Both the position numbers and the translations under genes were made by a program. A stretch of DNA of 64,000 nucleotides from Nostoc sp. CHAB 5836 (GTDB lineage Bacteria > Cyanobacteriota > Cyanobacteriia > Cyanobacteriales > Nostocaceae): positions 1 to 64,000 of the forward strand of contig NZ_JAIVFV010000012.1 in the NCBI RefSeq assembly GCF_020829445.1. The letters are read 5' to 3'. The notes beneath the pieces were generated by a model. That model was not told where the DNA came from, searched no databases, and saw only the letters and a list, made by a program, of their open reading frames with translations. Below, one piece after another: positions 61,556 through 64,000 of the stretch. How positions within the stretch are numbered: the stretch's first letter is position 1; each line of letters opens with the position of its first letter.

Positions 61556-62683
61556 ATGAAACAACGGCTTGTATTTCCCAGGCAAAAGATAGGCTTAATT
61601 TGTGTAGATCAGCGAGTGGGTTGCTCTGGTCAAGAGAGTTGTAGCGACTGGCGTGGGATTTTTCGTCCCCAGGTACTTTTGCACAGCTTTTTACTCTTCA
61701 CTTTTTGGCTGAGTCCGATAGCGGCGGGTGCGGTTGATATTACGCAACAACTCCACCGCCCAATAAATAGTTCAGTTGGGCGAGAATCAAGAGATGAAGC
61801 AGATAGTTTGTTGCGTATCGGTGAACAACAATACACTTCAGGATATGCCGACAAAACAATTGCATCTTGCTTGCGGGCACTAGAACTATATCATTCAATT
61901 GGCGACTTGAAAGCGCAGGGTCTAACTTATAATTTGCTTGCTAAGGCTTATGTGCAGCTAGGTAGTTCAAAAGAGGCAGAAGATGCTTTCAGACGAGGAT
62001 TAGCGATCGCTCGCGATACTAAAGACTTCCAAGCTGAGATTTTTGTGCTGAATAATATCGGTACATTTCTACTGCAACAAGGCGAATCTGCTGCTGCTGG
62101 TAAAACTGTTGAAGATGCACTCGCAATTGCTCACGGCGTCAAAAACATCGAAGGAGAAGGGCTATCTTTAAGTAATTTGGGTTTGGTAACTGCCAGGTTG
62201 GGAGATTATAACAAGGCGATTAAACTCTATGAAAATGCTTTAACTTTCCGTCGTCAGACTGGCGATGCCATCGGTGAAGCAAACACTTTGAATAATTTAG
62301 GTGATGCCTATCTAGCATCTGGAAATTATCAGGATACTATTGGCACTTACGGGGCAGCAATGCGCATAGCTAAAATTAACCGCGATCGCTTTAATGAATT
62401 ACGGGCAATTGACGGTTTAGTTAAAGCTCACAGTGCTGTAGGACGCTACGAACGGGCCTTTGACTTACTAGAGCAACGTTTAAAACTCGCTAAAGAATTG
62501 CAAAATTTGCGAGAAGAATTAAAATCTTTTGAATCTTACGCTCAGGTATATAAGCAAAAAGGTAATTACCTAACTGCCCGCAATTTTTACGAAAGGGCAA
62601 TTATACTGGCGCGGACATTGCAAGATAGCAAGCAAGAATTGCAATTGCTCGATCAGCTAACTAAAATGCTTCAGCAAAAGTAA
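61556..62683 (+). CDS. TPR-repeat protein with N-terminal membrane segment
   Basis: 375 aa. A hydrophobic stretch at about 41-60 (VLLHSFLLFTFWLSPIAAGA) is a likely signal peptide or anchor; this start gives a long N-region, so the true start may be later. From residue 85 on there are six to seven 40-residue TPRs of the kinesin-light-chain type (AQGLTYNLLAKAYVQLGSSK, EGEGLSLSNLGLVTARLGDY). It probably scaffolds protein complexes outside the cytoplasm; partner unknown. Confidence 0.82.
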   Translation: MKQRLVFPRQKIGLICVDQRVGCSGQESCSDWRGIFRPQVLLHSFLLFTFWLSPIAAGAVDITQQLHRPINSSVGRESRDEADSLLRIGEQQYTSGYADKTIASCLRALELYHSIGDLKAQGLTYNLLAKAYVQLGSSKEAEDAFRRGLAIARDTKDFQAEIFVLNNIGTFLLQQGESAAAGKTVEDALAIAHGVKNIEGEGLSLSNLGLVTARLGDYNKAIKLYENALTFRRQTGDAIGEANTLNNLGDAYLASGNYQDTIGTYGAAMRIAKINRDRFNELRAIDGLVKAHSAVGRYERAFDLLEQRLKLAKELQNLREELKSFESYAQVYKQKGNYLTARNFYERAIILARTLQDSKQELQLLDQLTKMLQQK

Positions 62684-62741
62684 AATTTAGATCATGTCCG
62701 GGTAATTATAGCGAACAAAGAAATGCTTAACTGAATTAGAC

Positions 62742-62810
62742 ATCTGGTGAAATTAAATATGCGTTACCCAGAACCCTTGTAGAGACGTAGCACTGCTACG
62801 TCTCTCTACA
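62742..62810 (+). repeat. Rep-E repeat, copy 2
   Basis: ATCTGGTGAAATTAAATATG then GCGTTACCCAGAACCCTTG and the GACGTAGCA-C-TGCTACGTC palindrome. Matches 27717-27776 in inverse orientation. Confidence 0.8.
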
Positions 62811-62887
62811 TTCTTTTTCACTCCTATGTCTATTGTATTGCACTTTCACCTCTCTCCTTTTGGGAGAGAAGCTTTGAATATTACTCG

Positions 62888-63499
62888 TTAATTCAAGAAC
62901 ACTGAACCGTTTTGTTCAATTCTCATAGCACTTTTACCCTGCGCTGCATCGGTGGCTTCGTTAAATGTAACTTTTAAACTTCCTGACTCTGAAGAAGCTT
63001 GTGGAGTGACTATCAGCTGTCCGCCATCTTCTCGTTGGAATGTCACCGTTACCGGCGCCCTTAGACCTTGCAGTGTTACATCTGACTTACCTTGTAGCGA
63101 TCGCGGTGCCGTATCGCCAATCACTTGGAAAGTTACATTCGCCGCAGTCTCATTCACCAACTTGATATTAACAATACCATTGGTCGGTGAGATCATAGCA
63201 CTGGGGGTTTGCTGTGGTTGTAGCAGTGGTGGTTGGTCACTGGAAACCCCTCTTGGTGAGGGCTGTTGAGTTTGATCACCAGGAACTGGGCGTGGTGGTC
63301 TAGCACCTGGTTGTGGTGCTACGGGAGCCTGGGAGCGGTTATAGGGTGCTTCGCTAAAAATGCTGGGACTTGGGTTAACCTTGGGAGTAGATTCTTGTGC
63401 TACTGCTTGAGGAATTGCTGGCAGACTAATCAGTAATCCCCCAAAAATAGCGCCAAATAACTCAGCAGACTTGCGAAACTTTTGAGATTTCATATTCAT
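62888..63499 (-). CDS. Exported proline-rich hypothetical protein
   Basis: 203 aa. Residues 1-34 form a signal peptide (MNMKSQKFRKSAELFGAIFG, then AIPQAVAQ cleavage). Residues 35-105 are Pro/Gln-rich and disordered (PQPGARPPRPVPGDQTQQPS). Residues 106-203 are a predicted all-beta domain (NGIVNIKLVNETAANVTFQV, APVTVTFQREDGGQLIVTP). Probably periplasmic or outer-envelope associated. Family not recognised. Confidence 0.72.
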   Translation of the reverse strand: MNMKSQKFRKSAELFGAIFGGLLISLPAIPQAVAQESTPKVNPSPSIFSEAPYNRSQAPVAPQPGARPPRPVPGDQTQQPSPRGVSSDQPPLLQPQQTPSAMISPTNGIVNIKLVNETAANVTFQVIGDTAPRSLQGKSDVTLQGLRAPVTVTFQREDGGQLIVTPQASSESGSLKVTFNEATDAAQGKSAMRIEQNGSVFLN

Positions 63500-63754
63500 T
63501 ATTTACTCCTGGGAAAACATCAAATTGTTTTGTATTTTTTTAAACAGCAAATTTAATTAGGTTTATCTGTGATTTCTACATCTATTTTTAATTATCTACT
63601 CTGTTTTTTGTATCTAGCCAGAGAGTAGAAAATAATCTAAAATTAGACATAACTATTTCATTCATAAGGCTGAACAAGCTAAATCATTAGTAATAAATAC
63701 CCTCTTAGCCAAAAAAAGTTGGTTATCTGATATCTTGCACCTACCCCATTTCCC

Positions 63755-63804
63755 GCCAGAGAATTAATTCTCTGGCTAATAGCACAAGTCAGTTAAAACT
63801 GACT
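63755..63804. repeat. Double hairpin, second copy
   Basis: GCCAGAGAATT/AATTCTCTGGC (63755-63776, a 22-bp perfect palindrome) and AGTCAGTT/AACTGACT (63787-63804). Same layout and linker (GCTAATAGC) as 24432-24480 (GCTCATAGC); the stems differ by compensated changes. Confidence 0.7.
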
Positions 63805-63858
63805 CAAATACTGTGACAGTAAGATAAATCTTACTTGATAGCGGTTCTCGACAAGCGT

Positions 63859-63975
63859 GATACCAATTTAATATGAAGCTGCATAATAAAGAACCCCACC
63901 CTAACCCTCCCCGAAATCGGGGAGGGAACTAGATTTTCCCCTCTCCGCTTTTCGGGAAGGGGGTTAGGGGGTTAG
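63859..63975. repeat. Dispersed repeat shared with 10309-10400
   Basis: ACCAATTTAATATGAAGCTG onward through CCTCCCCGAAATCGGGGAGG matches 10309-10400, followed by low-complexity AAGGGGGTTAGGGGGTTAGG. Confidence 0.65.
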
Positions 63976-64000
63976 GTCTATTACCTTAAGCTTCTTCCCA

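Larger units (their letters stand above)
63500..64000. other. Intergenic end of window
   Basis: AT-rich to 63740, then the double hairpin (63755-63804), a TAGCGGTTCTCGACAAGCGTGA repeat end (63839) and the 63859-63975 repeat shared with 10309-10400. No gene. Confidence 0.55.

Noticed and set aside
1-64000. tRNA or rRNA genes
   Set aside because: No cloverleaf with a TTCRA arm and matching acceptor stem was seen on either strand, though a covariance scan could not be run.

Overview
The window comes from a filamentous, probably heterocyst-forming cyanobacterium (Nostoc/Anabaena type). Evidence is its gene content (tocopherol homogentisate phytyltransferase, two NDH-1 NdhD subunits, a Ycf51 protein, xisH/xisI, a DnaK with a long charged tail), the very frequent HIP1 octamer GCGATCGC on both strands, and many 7-bp tandem repeats (STRRs) of the heterocystous type. 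No rRNA, tRNA, CRISPR array, complete transposase or prophage was seen.

Layout. 0.1-9.2 kb: a CobA-HemD fusion, TPR proteins, a MAPEG protein, an ethylene-receptor-like hybrid kinase, and the phytyltransferase with a TPR partner. 9.7-13.4 kb: surface-polysaccharide genes (acyltransferase, two family-2 glycosyltransferases) and an unknown protein. 14.1-24.2 kb: cobU, a LuxR-type regulator followed by an ndhD, a TcmP/DUF5131 pair placed tail to tail, thrB and a second ndhD. 24.8-31.5 kb: an accessory stretch with an SDR lacking catalytic residues, Uma2, xisH-xisI, a group of oxidoreductases and a HigB-HigA toxin-antitoxin module. 31.9-43.2 kb: formamidase, GH116 glucosidase, dnaK-dnaJ, an M28 peptidase, a bestrophin, a VOC protein, candidate small RNAs and a decayed FAD oxidoreductase. 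43.4-50.9 kb: YaaW-like protein, O-antigen ligase-like protein, Ycf51, an alcohol dehydrogenase/aminotransferase operon, and a VapBC module whose toxin is cut by a repeat insertion. 51.4-63.5 kb: a large multi-PAS hybrid kinase with a newly noticed 51-aa ORF just upstream, an acyltransferase, an RppA-like regulator, Uma2 and DUF29 proteins, a sigma-like protein, a TPR protein and an exported proline-rich protein.

The strongest overall signal is the density of small transposase-less repeats. At least seven families (called Rep-A to Rep-G here) are present. Rep-A to Rep-D and Rep-F have terminal inverted repeats; Rep-E and Rep-G are recognised by sequence match. Rep-F copies are flanked by 10-bp target duplications. 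Several families end exactly at, and supply, the stop codon of the neighbouring gene. One truncates a VapC toxin, one has been partly replaced by another palindromic element, and one repeat is translated in frame inside a histidine kinase.

The most promising functional leads are the TcmP/DUF5131 pair with dyads at both promoters or start sites, the ethylene-sensor kinase with all key ligand residues, the tandem terminator-bearing units at 42.8-43.1 kb, and the leaderless-looking higBA promoter with its operator.
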